Below are positions 9,105 to 17,472 of a stretch of DNA of 64,000 nt, piece after piece (positions within the stretch are counted from its first letter, which is position 1; each line of letters begins with the position of its first letter). Under the pieces are notes generated by a model. It had not been told where the DNA came from and searched no databases. It saw nothing but the letters and a program-made list of their open reading frames with translations. This stretch comes from Caulobacter vibrioides OR37 (GTDB taxonomy: Bacteria > Pseudomonadota > Alphaproteobacteria > Caulobacterales > Caulobacteraceae). The stretch covers positions 1 to 64,000 of the forward strand of contig NZ_APMP01000026.1 in the NCBI RefSeq assembly GCF_000372645.1, written 5' to 3'. The translations under genes were made by a program, and so were the position numbers.

Positions 9105-10963
9105 CAGGTCGCGCTTGCGGTCTTGCCCTGCAGGCGCGCCAGGATGCGGTCGATCGGCGTCTCCACCTTGTAGCGGCGCATGATCACGTACTGCTGGATG
9201 ATGGTCAGGATGTTGCTCCAGCACCAGTAGATCACCAGGCCCACCGAGAACTGCGACAGGGTGAAGGTGAAGATGATCGGGAAGAACTGGAAGATGCGCT
9301 GCTGCATCGGATCGCCCGCCGGCGGGTTCATCGACTGGGTCAGCCACATGGTGAAGCCGTACAGCAGCGGCCAGACGCCGATGTGCAGGTTGCCGTCCAG
9401 GAAGCCGCCGATCATCGGGGCCGTCGCCGGATTCCAGGGGATCAGGCCGAACAGATTGAAGATGGTGCTGGGGTCGCGGGCCGACAGGTCGTGGATCCAG
9501 CCGAAGAACGGCGCGTGCCGCATTTCGATCGTGACCGTCAGCACCTTGTACAGCGAATAGAAGACCGGGATCTGGATGAAGATGGGCAGGCAGCCCACCA
9601 TCGGATTGATCTTCTCCTTCTGGTACAGGACCATCATTTCCTGCTGCTGCTTGGCCGGATCGTCCTTGTGCTTGGCCTTCAGCTTCTCGACCTCGGGGGC
9701 GATCTTCTTCATCTTGGCCATGGACTCATAGCTCTTGTCCGCCATCGGATAGAGGATGAGCTTGAGCACGACGGTCAGCAGCATGATGGCCAGGCCGAAG
9801 TTGCCGACCAGCTTGTAGAAGATCTCCAGCACGTTGAAGATCGGCCGCGTGAAGAAGCGGAACATGCCCCAGTCCACCGCGTCGTCGAAGCGCGGGATCT
9901 CGGCCTTGGGGTTGTTCCAGAACTGCCAGATGGCCGGCGGCGTGGTCTTGCCGTACTCGTACTGGCGCAGCAGCGGCACGGTCTTGGCGCCGGCGAACAG
10001 GCGGGTCGTCTGGGTCAGGGTCGCGCCCGGGTTCAGGGCCTGGGTCGGACCGACGAAATTGACGTCATAGATGTCGGCGCCGGGCGCGGGCGTGACGCGG
10101 TACTGCGCCTTGATCGTCTGGTCCTGGCCCGGGATCAGCGCCGCCAGCCAGTACTTGTCGGTGATGCCCGCCCAGCCGCCGGTCGAGTCGAAGCTCTCCA
10201 GCGGATGGTCCTTCTTCCACGCGCCGTACTTGGACAGCTTCAGCTCGCGCTTGTCGCCCGCGCCCAGCACGCCGATGGCGCCCTCGTGGACGATCTGGGT
10301 CTTGCCCAGCTTGTCGGTGATGCCCTGGCGCTGGACGCTGGCGTAGGGGGCCAGCTGGAAGGCGGCGGCCCCGTTGTTCTTGACGCTGTCGGTCACGGTG
10401 AACATCGCGTCGGCGTCGACGGCGATCACGCGGGTGAAGACCAGGCCCTGGCCGTTGTCATAGGTCAGGGTGACCGGCGAATTGGGACGCAGCACCTGGC
10501 CCGGCGCGGCGGTCCAGACGGTGCGGCTGTCGGGCAGGCCCGGCAGGTTGGCGCCGGCCCAGCCGAAATCGGCGAACCAGGCGTGCTCGGCGCCCTCGGG
10601 GCGGAACAGCTCGACCGGCGGCGAGCCCTTGTCGGTGGTTTCGGCGTACTTGCGCAGCAACAGGTCGTCGATCCGCGCGCCCTTCAGGGCGATCGAGCCC
10701 GACAGCGAGGGGGTGTCGACGGCGATGCGCGGGCTCTGGGCCTTGGCGGCGTCGCGCGACAGGCGCATCGGCGCGGGGTTGCCGCTGGCGTCCAGGGTCA
10801 CGCCGGCCTTGGCGGCGGTCTGGGCTTCGGCGGCCTTCTTGGCCTGAAGCTCGGCCTGGGCGCGCTTCTGCTGCGGACCCAGGACGAGGAACTGGTACCC
10901 GATCAGGATCACGAACGCGACGGCGATGAACGCCATCGTGTTTTTGTTGTCGTTCTGCTGCAT
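9104..10963 (-). CDS. yidC: Membrane protein insertase YidC
   Basis: 619 residues, Gram-negative-type YidC. An N-terminal transmembrane helix (about 9-29) is followed by a large periplasmic P1 domain. The conserved insertase core follows (about 365-595), with hydrophobic segments such as [19 protein letters not shown] and the cytoplasmic coiled hairpin [19 protein letters not shown]. It inserts and folds inner-membrane proteins alone or with SecYEG. It lies 7 bases downstream of rnpA. No yidD gene is present between them, unlike in many bacteria. Confidence 0.97.
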   Translation of the reverse strand: MQQNDNKNTMAFIAVAFVILIGYQFLVLGPQQKRAQAELQAKKAAEAQTAAKAGVTLDASGNPAPMRLSRDAAKAQSPRIAVDTPSLSGSIALKGARIDDLLLRKYAETTDKGSPPVELFRPEGAEHAWFADFGWAGANLPGLPDSRTVWTAAPGQVLRPNSPVTLTYDNGQGLVFTRVIAVDADAMFTVTDSVKNNGAAAFQLAPYASVQRQGITDKLGKTQIVHEGAIGVLGAGDKRELKLSKYGAWKKDHPLESFDSTGGWAGITDKYWLAALIPGQDQTIKAQYRVTPAPGADIYDVNFVGPTQALNPGATLTQTTRLFAGAKTVPLLRQYEYGKTTPPAIWQFWNNPKAEIPRFDDAVDWGMFRFFTRPIFNVLEIFYKLVGNFGLAIMLLTVVLKLILYPMADKSYESMAKMKKIAPEVEKLKAKHKDDPAKQQQEMMVLYQKEKINPMVGCLPIFIQIPVFYSLYKVLTVTIEMRHAPFFGWIHDLSARDPSTIFNLFGLIPWNPATAPMIGGFLDGNLHIGVWPLLYGFTMWLTQSMNPPAGDPMQQRIFQFFPIIFTFTLSQFSVGLVIYWCWSNILTIIQQYVIMRRYKVETPIDRILARLQGKTASAT

Positions 10964-10970
10964 GGAGCGC

Positions 10971-11420
10971 TTAACCGGAAACTTTGAGATCGGGTTGTTG
11001 GGAGGCGGCGGATGTGGACGGCGCGCCGGGGCGGGGCCGGGGAGGCTTGGCGCCCCCGCGATCGTACTCGGCGGCGAGGCTTATCAGCGCGGTTTTGACG
11101 TCGTCAAGCAAACGCCCCCATTCACGCGCGCCGGTGCCGCCGCGCGCGATGAACACATAGTCGTGCGAGGGGCGCGCATGAAGGGGCAGGACCAGCCGCG
11201 CGGCCTCGCGCAGGCGGCGCTTGGCGCGGTTGCGCTCGACGGCGCCGCCGATCTTCTTGGTGGCGGTGAAGCCGACGCGGACGACCGGGTCCTGGTCCTC
11301 GCGCTTGCGCATCTGGACGAAGACCGCCCCGCGCGACAGGGCCGGCGCCTTGGCGGCCAGCAGGAAGTCGGGGCGTTTCCGCAGGCGCTCGAACTTCAGA
11401 GCGGACGGCGTCTCAGGCAT
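10971..11420 (-). CDS. rnpA: Ribonuclease P protein component
   Basis: 149 residues. The RNase P protein assists the catalytic RNA in maturing tRNA 5' ends. The diagnostic RNRAKRRLRE motif is at 63-72, after the FERLRKRPDF opening. The C-terminal tail of about 30 residues is Pro/Arg/Ser-rich and extends beyond the usual 110-120-residue core. The ATG at 11420 is directly preceded by the 3' arm and T-run of a hairpin rather than by a normal SD sequence. Translation may therefore depend on the fold of the rpmH-rnpA spacer. Confidence 0.96.
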   Translation of the reverse strand: MPETPSALKFERLRKRPDFLLAAKAPALSRGAVFVQMRKREDQDPVVRVGFTATKKIGGAVERNRAKRRLREAARLVLPLHARPSHDYVFIARGGTGAREWGRLLDDVKTALISLAAEYDRGGAKPPRPRPGAPSTSAASQQPDLKVSG

Positions 11421-11421
11421 G

Positions 11422-11478
11422 AAAAAAGCCGCCTTTCCGGCGAGAACCTGAGGACAGGTCTGGGGAAAAGGCGGCTTT
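11422..11478 (-). terminator. Hairpin with T-run between rpmH and rnpA
   Basis: Read on the minus strand, AAAGCCGCCTTTTCC (11478-11464) pairs with GGAAAGGCGGCTTT (11438-11425), followed by further T residues and then the rnpA ATG. The loop is 25 bases. The shape is that of an intrinsic terminator or attenuator. It occupies the place where the rnpA ribosome site should be. Confidence 0.65.
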
Positions 11479-11513
11479 GATCATCGTCTTGCCTCCCGAG
11501 GGAGGAAGAGAAA

Positions 11514-11648
11514 TTAGGCGGTCAGGCGCTTGCGGCCCTTGGCGCGGCGACGCGCGACGACCTTTTGGCCGTTCTTGGTGGCCATGCGCGCGCGGTAGCC
11601 GTGACGGCGGGCACGCACGAGCTTCGACGGCTGGAAGGTGCGCTTCAC
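11514..11648 (-). CDS. rpmH: 50S ribosomal protein L34
   Basis: 44 codons from a GTG start at 11648. The protein begins [20 protein letters not shown] and ends with the basic GRKRLTA tail, a full match to bacterial L34. It is the first gene of the rpmH-rnpA-yidC-engB block, with a 93-base spacer containing a hairpin before rnpA. It is too short for usual ORF cut-offs but is unmistakable. Confidence 0.97.
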
Positions 11649-11784
11649 GACGTGGCTCCGAAATGCAAAAACGTTGAACGCGAGACGTCAGGTCCCGCGA
11701 GTGAGGGGCGGTGGATAAAAGAACGGGCGCGGGATGTCAACCTGAGTCGGTTCAGAGGGTTAGAGAACGGTTCTCTTCTTTCCC

Positions 11785-11912
11785 GATATCCCCGGCGAAT
11801 GCCGGGGCCCAGATTCATCCGGAGCGTTTTGGGATGATCCGAGATCCGGTCTTCGTCGCTGTTTGAGGCTTGTGGGTTCGACCTGGACCCCGGCATTCGC
11901 CGGGGAGGTCGG
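11785..11912. repeat. Palindromic repeat, CCCCGGCGAATGCCGGGG type, copy 1
   Basis: Left arm GATATCCCCGGCGAATGCCG begins at 11785 and the complementary arm runs 11882-11912. Each arm also contains its own short palindrome (CCCCGGC-GAAT-GCCGGGG). Two further copies lie at 14157-14278 and 15041-15170. It sits upstream of rpmH, between it and the MDR gene. Confidence 0.75.
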
Positions 11913-11923
11913 AGGGATTGGCG

Positions 11924-12919
11924 CTACGGAACGATCACCGCCTTGCCCACCACCTTGCGATCGGCCAGCAGATCGAACGCCTCGCGCCAGCGCTCCAGCG
12001 GCAGTTCGGCGTGGACGTGGGGACGGATGGTCCCTTCGTCGGCCATCCGCCAGATCGCCTCGCCGTTCTCGCGGCCCTTGTCCGGGAACTGGCGGCCGTA
12101 CTCGCCGGCCCGCACGCCCATGACCGAGAAGCCCTTGATCAGCGGCATGTTGACCGAGACCGTCGGGATGCGGCCCGAGGTGAAGCCGATGATCAGCAGC
12201 CGCCCGTCGAAGGCGATGCAGCGCACGCTCTCGTCGAAGACGTCGCCGCCCACGGGATCGTAGATCACGTCGGCCCCCCGGCCGCCGGTGATCTCTTTCA
12301 CGCGCTCGCGGAAGCCCCTCGTGACATTGACCACGGCGTCGGGGGCATACAGCGCCTGGACCTGGGCCAGCTTGTCGTCGGAGGCCGAGGCGGCGATGAC
12401 CCGCGCGCCCAGGGCCTTGGCCAGGTCGACGGCGGCCAGGCCCACCCCGCCGGCCGCGCCGTGGACCAGCACCCACTCGCCCGGCTCGACCCGCGCGCGG
12501 CGCACCAGGGCGACATAGGCCGTCAGATAGGCCGCGCCATAGGCGGCGGCCTCGGCGAAGGACAGCCGCGCGGGCTTGGGCTTCAGGGCGTCGGCCGACA
12601 ACACGGCGTATTCGGCGAACCCGCCCAGCCGCGCCCCGCCGACCACCGCGTCGCCGACCTTCAGGCCGGTGACGCCCTCGCCCAGGGCGACGACCTCGCC
12701 GGCCAGGTCGAGGCCCGGCGTGAAGGGCAGGGGCGGTTTGAACTGGTACTCGCCCCGGGTCATCAGGAGGTCGGGAAAGTTGACGCTGGCCGCCCGCGCC
12801 CGGACCAGCGCCTCGCCGGGACCGGGCGTCGGCGTCGGGACCTCGCGCACCGCGCAGCCGGCGAAGTCGGGCGCCAGATCCTCGACGACGAGGGCGCGCA
12901 TCTCCGTGGGTATGGTCAC
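11924..12919 (-). CDS. NADPH:quinone oxidoreductase-like MDR protein
   Basis: 331 residues, zinc-free medium-chain dehydrogenase/reductase of the quinone oxidoreductase type. An N-terminal GroES-like domain (PGPGEALVRARAASVNFPD) is followed by a Rossmann domain with VHGAAGGVGLAAVDLA near 150. It ends with the HVHAELPLERWREAFDLL segment usual for this family. It likely reduces quinones or enoyl compounds using NADPH. The annotated start is GTG at 12919. Its purine-rich SD (GGAAGGGA) lies inside an adjacent palindromic repeat; an internal ATG at 12901 is possible. The neighbourhood is catabolic (hydrolase, monooxygenase, TetR). Confidence 0.9.
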   Translation of the reverse strand: MTIPTEMRALVVEDLAPDFAGCAVREVPTPTPGPGEALVRARAASVNFPDLLMTRGEYQFKPPLPFTPGLDLAGEVVALGEGVTGLKVGDAVVGGARLGGFAEYAVLSADALKPKPARLSFAEAAAYGAAYLTAYVALVRRARVEPGEWVLVHGAAGGVGLAAVDLAKALGARVIAASASDDKLAQVQALYAPDAVVNVTRGFRERVKEITGGRGADVIYDPVGGDVFDESVRCIAFDGRLLIIGFTSGRIPTVSVNMPLIKGFSVMGVRAGEYGRQFPDKGRENGEAIWRMADEGTIRPHVHAELPLERWREAFDLLADRKVVGKAVIVP

Positions 12920-13054
12920 GCTCCCTTCCCCCTTGATGGGGGAAGGGTTGGGGATGGGGGTGACAGCGTGTCGAGATGGGGCGCGGCGGTGCTCAAGCCC
13001 GCCGCCGTCACCCCCATCCCTGCCCTTCCCCCATCAAGGGGGAAGGGAAGCGTG
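12918..13054. repeat. Palindromic repeat, CTTCCCCCTTGATGGGGGAAG type
   Basis: Left arm (12921-12968) and right arm (13006-13053) are near-perfect complements, and each carries an inner hairpin. It is the same element type as at 1-112 and 15447-15568. Its left edge provides the purine-rich stretch just before the start codon of the MDR gene. Confidence 0.78.
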
Positions 13055-13067
13055 AGGCCGGACAGGC

Positions 13068-14117
13068 TCATGCCGTGGCCCGCTGGTCGAACGCTTCCCG
13101 CACCAGCCCCGCGATTTCGCGACAGGCCGCGTCGGCCGCCGGGATCGCGCCGGTGAAGGCGGTGAACCCATGCGCCAGGCTGTCGTAGCAGCGGTAGCTG
13201 ACCGGCACGCCCGCCGCCTTCAGGCGCTTGGCGTAGGCCTCGCCCTGGTCGTTCAGCGGGTCGAAGCCGGCCGTGGCGACCACCGCCGGCGCCAGGCCCG
13301 AGAGGTCGGCGGTTTTGTCCGGCGACAGGCGCGGATCGGCCGGGTCGGCGTCGGGGCCCATATAGTGGCCCATGAACCAGTCCATCGTCTCGCGGGTCAG
13401 CGGATAGGCGTCGGCGTAGGTGGTCATGGACGGCGTCTCGCTGGCCACGTCCACGGCCGGATAGATCAGGATCTGCACGGCCGGCTGAGGCTCGCCCTTG
13501 CGCGCCATCTCCTGGGCGACGATGGCCGAGAAGTTGCCGCCCATGCTGTCGCCGCCGATGGCCGGCGGGACCGGCGCGGCGCCGAAGCGGGCGGTGTTGT
13601 CCCGCGCCCAGCGGTAGGCGGCCAGCACGTCCTCCAGGCCGGCCGGGAACTTGTGGTCCGGCGCCAGGCGATAGTCGACCGAGATCACCGCCGTCCGACA
13701 GATCCGCGCCAGGATCGAGCAGAAGGCGTGGCAGGTCTCCAGGTCGCCGATCACCCCGCCGCCCATGTGGGCGTAGACGATCAGCGGCGCGCCGCTGTCC
13801 TGGTTCTCGGGGCGATAGGCGCGGCAGGGGATCGGTCCGTTCGGCCCCTCGACCGACAGGCTCTCGGTGCGCACGCCGGGTTCCAGCGGGCCCTGGACGG
13901 CGGCCAGGCCCCGGGCGCTGCCGGCCACGGCCTCGGCGGGCGAGAGCGTGCTCATCGGCGGCAGCTTCTTGGCCGCGTGGGCGAAGAACTGGAAGCGCGG
14001 GTCCAGCGTGCGCCCGCCCTTATAGACCACGCCGCCGCCCGACATGGCCCGCAGGATCGGGCTGGGCAGCGACAGGATCAGCTTCAGGATGGTCTTCTGC
14101 GCGGCGTCCGAGGCCAT
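13068..14117 (-). CDS. Alpha/beta hydrolase (hormone-sensitive-lipase-like esterase)
   Basis: 349 residues. An oxyanion-hole stretch YAHMGGGVIG replaces the classic HGGG. It is followed by the nucleophile elbow GGDSMGG, the acid in GFDPLNDQG and the histidine in LAHGFTAF. This order is that of HSL-type (family IV) carboxylesterases. An N-terminal cap of about 100 residues precedes it. The start ATG at 14117 has AAGGGAG upstream. The substrate is unknown; proximity to a flavin monooxygenase and TetR regulator suggests ester cleavage in a catabolic route, which is inference. Confidence 0.9.
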   Translation of the reverse strand: MASDAAQKTILKLILSLPSPILRAMSGGGVVYKGGRTLDPRFQFFAHAAKKLPPMSTLSPAEAVAGSARGLAAVQGPLEPGVRTESLSVEGPNGPIPCRAYRPENQDSGAPLIVYAHMGGGVIGDLETCHAFCSILARICRTAVISVDYRLAPDHKFPAGLEDVLAAYRWARDNTARFGAAPVPPAIGGDSMGGNFSAIVAQEMARKGEPQPAVQILIYPAVDVASETPSMTTYADAYPLTRETMDWFMGHYMGPDADPADPRLSPDKTADLSGLAPAVVATAGFDPLNDQGEAYAKRLKAAGVPVSYRCYDSLAHGFTAFTGAIPAADAACREIAGLVREAFDQRATA

Positions 14118-14156
14118 GTTTGCTCCCTTAATATTGTCTAGCGTCGCTCCGAACCC

Positions 14157-14278
14157 GTCTCCCCGGCGAAGGCCGGGGCCCAGATTCGGTCCGAGCGGTT
14201 TGAGATGATCCGAGACGCGCCTGTCCCGACCCCGCTGGCGTTCGGGGCTCGATCTGGATCCCGGCCTTCGCCGGGAAG
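14157..14278. repeat. Palindromic repeat, CCCCGGCGAAGGCCGGGG type, copy 2
   Basis: Left arm TCTCCCCGGCGAAGGCCGGG begins near 14159 and the complement lies at 14251-14278. It belongs to the same family as 11785-11912 and 15041-15170. It fills most of the spacer between the TetR and hydrolase genes. Confidence 0.72.
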
Positions 14279-14308
14279 AACGGGGGAGGGGCGCTTGGAG
14301 GTCAAGGC

Positions 14309-14986
14309 CTACAACCTCGGCAAGGCGGGCAGGCCGCCCAGGATCAGCTTGACCGCGAAGTCGGCCGCGCCCTCGGTGTCGATGGGGCGGCGCTCCAGCA
14401 TCTTGTCGCCGATCTCGCGGGCCACCGCGATGCAGGCCGAGGTCAGGTAGTCGAGGTCGACGGCCGGAGCGTGGGCGCGTTCCAGCACCCGGGCGAAGCC
14501 CTCGCGCACCTCGTCGAACACCGCGGTCATCTCGGGCGAGGGGCGGGCGTGCGGTATCTGCTCGCCCGGCGGACGGTTGATGCGCCAGCTCTCCTGCTCG
14601 GTGGCCACGAAGTTGAAATAGGCCAGGATCGCCCCGCGCACGAAGCTCTCGAAGTCGGTCGCCTTTTCGGACTCGGCGCGCAGAAGCGGCCGAAAGCGCC
14701 GCGCGCCGTCGTCGGCCAGGGCGTCGAACACCTCTTCCTTGGACTTGTAGTAGTTATAGAAGGTGCCTGAGGCGAGGCCGGTGCGGCGGATGATGTCGCG
14801 CACGGTCGCGGCGTCGTAGCCCAGCTCGCCGAACACCGCGCGGGCGGCGTCCAGGATCGCCTGGCGGTTCGCCGTCTTGGTCCGCTCCCGCTTGCCCGGC
14901 CTTTGATCGACATGGGGCTTGGGAAAATAGGCGATGTTCGACATGGGCGGCGACTCGAAGGCGGGACGTTCGTGACGCCCCGTCAT
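14309..14986 (-). CDS. TetR-family transcriptional regulator
   Basis: 225 residues. A TetR HTH at about 33-80 (RQAILDAARAVFGELGY, then TVRDIIRRTGLASGTFYNYYKSKEE) is followed by a helical ligand-binding domain. The ATG at 14986 has AAGG about 9 bases upstream; a second ATG at 14944 would also keep the domain. It probably represses neighbouring catabolic genes (FMO, hydrolase, MDR) on the same strand. The target is not proven by any visible operator. Confidence 0.92.
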   Translation of the reverse strand: MTGRHERPAFESPPMSNIAYFPKPHVDQRPGKRERTKTANRQAILDAARAVFGELGYDAATVRDIIRRTGLASGTFYNYYKSKEEVFDALADDGARRFRPLLRAESEKATDFESFVRGAILAYFNFVATEQESWRINRPPGEQIPHARPSPEMTAVFDEVREGFARVLERAHAPAVDLDYLTSACIAVAREIGDKMLERRPIDTEGAADFAVKLILGGLPALPRL

Positions 14987-15040
14987 GATCACAGCCTTAG
15001 TCGGCGGCCGGACGCAAGGGTTTGGCTTCGACCTTAAATA

Positions 15041-15170
15041 TTCCGATCTCCCCGGCGAATGCCGGGGCCCAGATCTCGAACGTCTTTCATGATCGGAAAA
15101 GCTCCGAGCTTTTAGAGCCCACCCCTTGCGCTTTTCCATCTGGGCCCCGGCGTTCGCCGGGGAAATCGGA
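15041..15170. repeat. Palindromic repeat, CCCCGGCGAATGCCGGGG type, copy 3
   Basis: Left arm TTCCGATCTCCCCGGCGAAT begins at 15041 and pairs with 15137-15170 almost perfectly. It is the best-preserved of the three copies. It lies between the TetR gene and the DUF2164 gene. Confidence 0.78.
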
Positions 15171-15183
15171 GTCGAGGGAGGTC

Positions 15184-15435
15184 TCACAGCGGCTTCACCG
15201 GCTGTTCGATGTCGTAGACGGCCTCGCTGATCGCCTCCAGCTTCTCGCGGTACAAGGCCTGGGCGTCGTGGAGACCCTGGTTGTAGAAATAGGGGCCCAG
15301 CCGTTCGGTGATGAAATCCAGCAGGAACTCGGCGTCGAAGCCCTTCACCTCCAGATCCAGCTCGGTCCGCAGGTAGTCGGAGAGCCCGCCGATCAGCTTG
15401 GCGCGGGTGTCCTTGTCGAAGGTGATCTTGGGCAT
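15184..15435 (-). CDS. DUF2164 family protein
   Basis: 83 residues, starting MPKITFDKDTRAKLIGGLS. The LRTELDLEVKGFDAEFLLDF and LGPYFYNQGLHDAQ stretches are characteristic of the short DUF2164 family, whose function is unknown. It is small, acidic and soluble, with no signal peptide. The start ATG at 15435 is clear. It lies between the FMO and TetR genes with a repeat on each side, so co-transcription is uncertain. Confidence 0.85.
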   Translation of the reverse strand: MPKITFDKDTRAKLIGGLSDYLRTELDLEVKGFDAEFLLDFITERLGPYFYNQGLHDAQALYREKLEAISEAVYDIEQPVKPL

Positions 15436-15446
15436 GGTCTGCTTTC

Positions 15447-15568
15447 TCCCTTGCCCTTGATGGGGAAGGGGCGGGGATGGGGTGCGCGGCGGTGGATAGT
15501 GGCAAGGCCGCGTCCCTTTCGGAACCCGTGTCACCCCATCCAACCCCTTCCCCATCCAGGGGAAGGGC
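15447..15568. repeat. Palindromic repeat, CTTGATGGGGAAGGGG type
   Basis: The arm at about 15447-15484 is complementary to 15532-15567 (CACCCCATCCAACCCCTTCC start). It is the third member of the family at 1-112 and 12918-13054. It fills the spacer between FMO and DUF2164. Confidence 0.75.
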
Positions 15569-15569
15569 T

Positions 15570-16967
15570 TTAGCTCGCCAGCAGCGGTTCCGACTTGCTC
15601 TGCGCGATCGCCGCCACCGGCAGCTTGCCGCCGGCCGCCCTGGCCCGCGCCTCGCCCTTGGCGATCTCCTTCTTCAGGTCGGCGCAGTAGACGTTGAAGT
15701 CGACTTGGATGGTGTGCCGGGCCGCCTGGTAGAACTGGCCCAGATGGCGCTCCTCGTCCTTGACGATGATGCGCTGCATCTCCGCCTCCGGCGGCGGGGC
15801 GTATTGACCGACCAGATAGGCGGCCGCCAGCTTGGCCTGCTGCTCGGCGAAGTTCACCAGGGTCGGCAGGGGCTGGGCCAGGCCCATGAAGAAGAGGTTC
15901 GGGATCCCCGGTTTCATCATCCGCTTGAACAGCGGGAAGCGGTGGTCGGCGCCGGGCAAGAGCGCCGGATCGTCGAAGAACGGGAAGCTGATCTTGTAGC
16001 CGGTGGCGAAGATGATCGCGTCGACATCCTCGACGCTGTCGTCGGCGAAGCGCACGCGCTTGCCCTCCAGCGCCTTGATCGCCGGCTTGAACTTGATGTC
16101 GCCGCAGCCCGCGCGGGTCAGGAACTCGCCGGAGACCGACGGGTGGGCTTCCAGCGGCTCGTGGTCGGGCTTGGGCAGGCCATAGTCCTCCATCCGGCCG
16201 ACGGTCTTCTTCAGCACCGACCGGGCCAGGGCCACGCCCAGCTTGCGCGGCATCCAGGCGGGCATGGCGGATTTGTCGGCCGGCTTGCCGTTCAGGTACT
16301 TGGGAAACACCCAGACCCCGCGCCGGGCCGAGACCCAGAGGTTCTTGGCGATCGGCCGCTGCGAGAGCTCGCTGGCGATGTCCATGGCCGAATTGCCCAT
16401 GCCGACCACCACGACGTTCTTGCCGCGCATGTCCACCGGATCGAACGGGTCGCAATAGGCGTGGGCGTGGAAGGCGGGGCCGTCGAACTCGCCCGGATAG
16501 TCCGGCACGCGCGGGTCCCAGTGGTGGCCGTTGCAGACGAACAGCACGTCATAGAACCGGGTCTCGCCGGTCGACAGCGTCACCGACCACAGGCCCTCGC
16601 TGGTCCGTCGCGCCGTCTCGACCTTGGTGTTGAAGGTGATGGTCGGGCGCAGGCCGAAGTGGTCGACATAGTCCTTGAAGTACTGGAACAGCTGCGCGTG
16701 GTGCGGGAAGTCCGGCCAGTCCTTCGGCACGGGGAAGTCCTCGAAGGCCAGCCGCCACTTGCTGGTGTCGATGTGCAGGCTCTCGTAGCAGGCCGACAGG
16801 CCGTTGGGGTTCTTGTAGTACCAGTTGCCGCCGATCTCGTCGGACATCTCGAAGCAGTCGTAGGGGACGCCCAGGTCCTTCAGCCGCTTGAGGGTGGTGA
16901 AGCCGCTGCAGCCCGCGCCGATGACGCACGCCTTGGGCAGCCTCGCGTGGGGGACCCTGGCCGACAT
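15570..16967 (-). CDS. Flavin-containing monooxygenase
   Basis: 465 residues, class B flavoprotein monooxygenase. The FAD site is VIGAGCSGFT at about 15-24. The FMO fingerprint FDGPAFHAHAY (FxGxxxHxxxY) is at about 160-170, and the NADPH site is VVVGMGNSAMD. It ends with the ATGYKISFPFF motif region. The Tyr rather than Trp at the end of the fingerprint favours N/S-oxygenating FMOs over Baeyer-Villiger enzymes. AGGAGGG sits just before the ATG at 16967. It oxygenates a soft nucleophile or ketone; the substrate is unknown. It lies next to a carotenoid oxygenase and a TetR gene. Confidence 0.93.
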   Translation of the reverse strand: MSARVPHARLPKACVIGAGCSGFTTLKRLKDLGVPYDCFEMSDEIGGNWYYKNPNGLSACYESLHIDTSKWRLAFEDFPVPKDWPDFPHHAQLFQYFKDYVDHFGLRPTITFNTKVETARRTSEGLWSVTLSTGETRFYDVLFVCNGHHWDPRVPDYPGEFDGPAFHAHAYCDPFDPVDMRGKNVVVVGMGNSAMDIASELSQRPIAKNLWVSARRGVWVFPKYLNGKPADKSAMPAWMPRKLGVALARSVLKKTVGRMEDYGLPKPDHEPLEAHPSVSGEFLTRAGCGDIKFKPAIKALEGKRVRFADDSVEDVDAIIFATGYKISFPFFDDPALLPGADHRFPLFKRMMKPGIPNLFFMGLAQPLPTLVNFAEQQAKLAAAYLVGQYAPPPEAEMQRIIVKDEERHLGQFYQAARHTIQVDFNVYCADLKKEIAKGEARARAAGGKLPVAAIAQSKSEPLLAS

Positions 16968-17047
16968 TCCACCCTCCTGACTTATCGTTGTTCAGGTGAG
17001 TGTACCGGCGTTACGCCAACCGGCAAGCGGCCTTTAGGGAAGCTCGC

Positions 17048-17371
17048 TCAGCGCCCGAACGTCTGGGGCGCGTAGGTGGCGACGCAGGCGGCGTTGCACT
17101 GGGCCCAGCGTCCGCCGCAGCCGTCGTCGTCGCCGCCCGCGTTGCAGAAGAACAGCGTCTTGGAGCAGGTCGCCTTGCACTGGGCCTGATCGCCGGGCGG
17201 CCGGGCGCTGGCCAGCGGGATCGGGGCGGGCAGCACGAAGCTGGGGGCGTTGACCGGCGCCGGAGGCGGCGCGGCGGCCTTGGGCGGCGGAACCACGATC
17301 ACGGGCTTGGCCGGCGCGGCGGCGGCCGACGGGGCCAGGGCCAGCAGCAGGAGAAGGAGCGCGCGACGCAT
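17048..17371 (-). CDS. Small secreted proline-rich, cysteine-rich protein
   Basis: 107 residues from the ATG at 17371 (a TTG two codons earlier is possible). A signal peptide (about 1-20) is followed by a Pro/Ala-rich linker to about residue 60. A compact C-terminal region with six cysteines follows (CKATC, FFC, GCGGRWAQC, NAAC). The even cysteine number suggests three disulfides in the periplasm or outside the cell. No known family is recognised. Confidence 0.7.
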   Translation of the reverse strand: MRRALLLLLLALAPSAAAAPAKPVIVVPPPKAAAPPPAPVNAPSFVLPAPIPLASARPPGDQAQCKATCSKTLFFCNAGGDDDGCGGRWAQCNAACVATYAPQTFGR

Positions 17372-17472
17372 GGGCAAAGGCTAGCGGGACACGGTAAAGA
17401 CCCGATTAACCATGTTGGCGTTCGGCGCCCGATCGCCCCGACCAAGGCCAGGGAGATCGGATCTTTTCGAGG

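Noticed and set aside
17406-17413. TTAACCAT, a CtrA half-site-like octamer near the small cysteine-rich gene
   Set aside because: Only one half-site is present and its orientation and position do not define a promoter. Insufficient to claim cell-cycle control.
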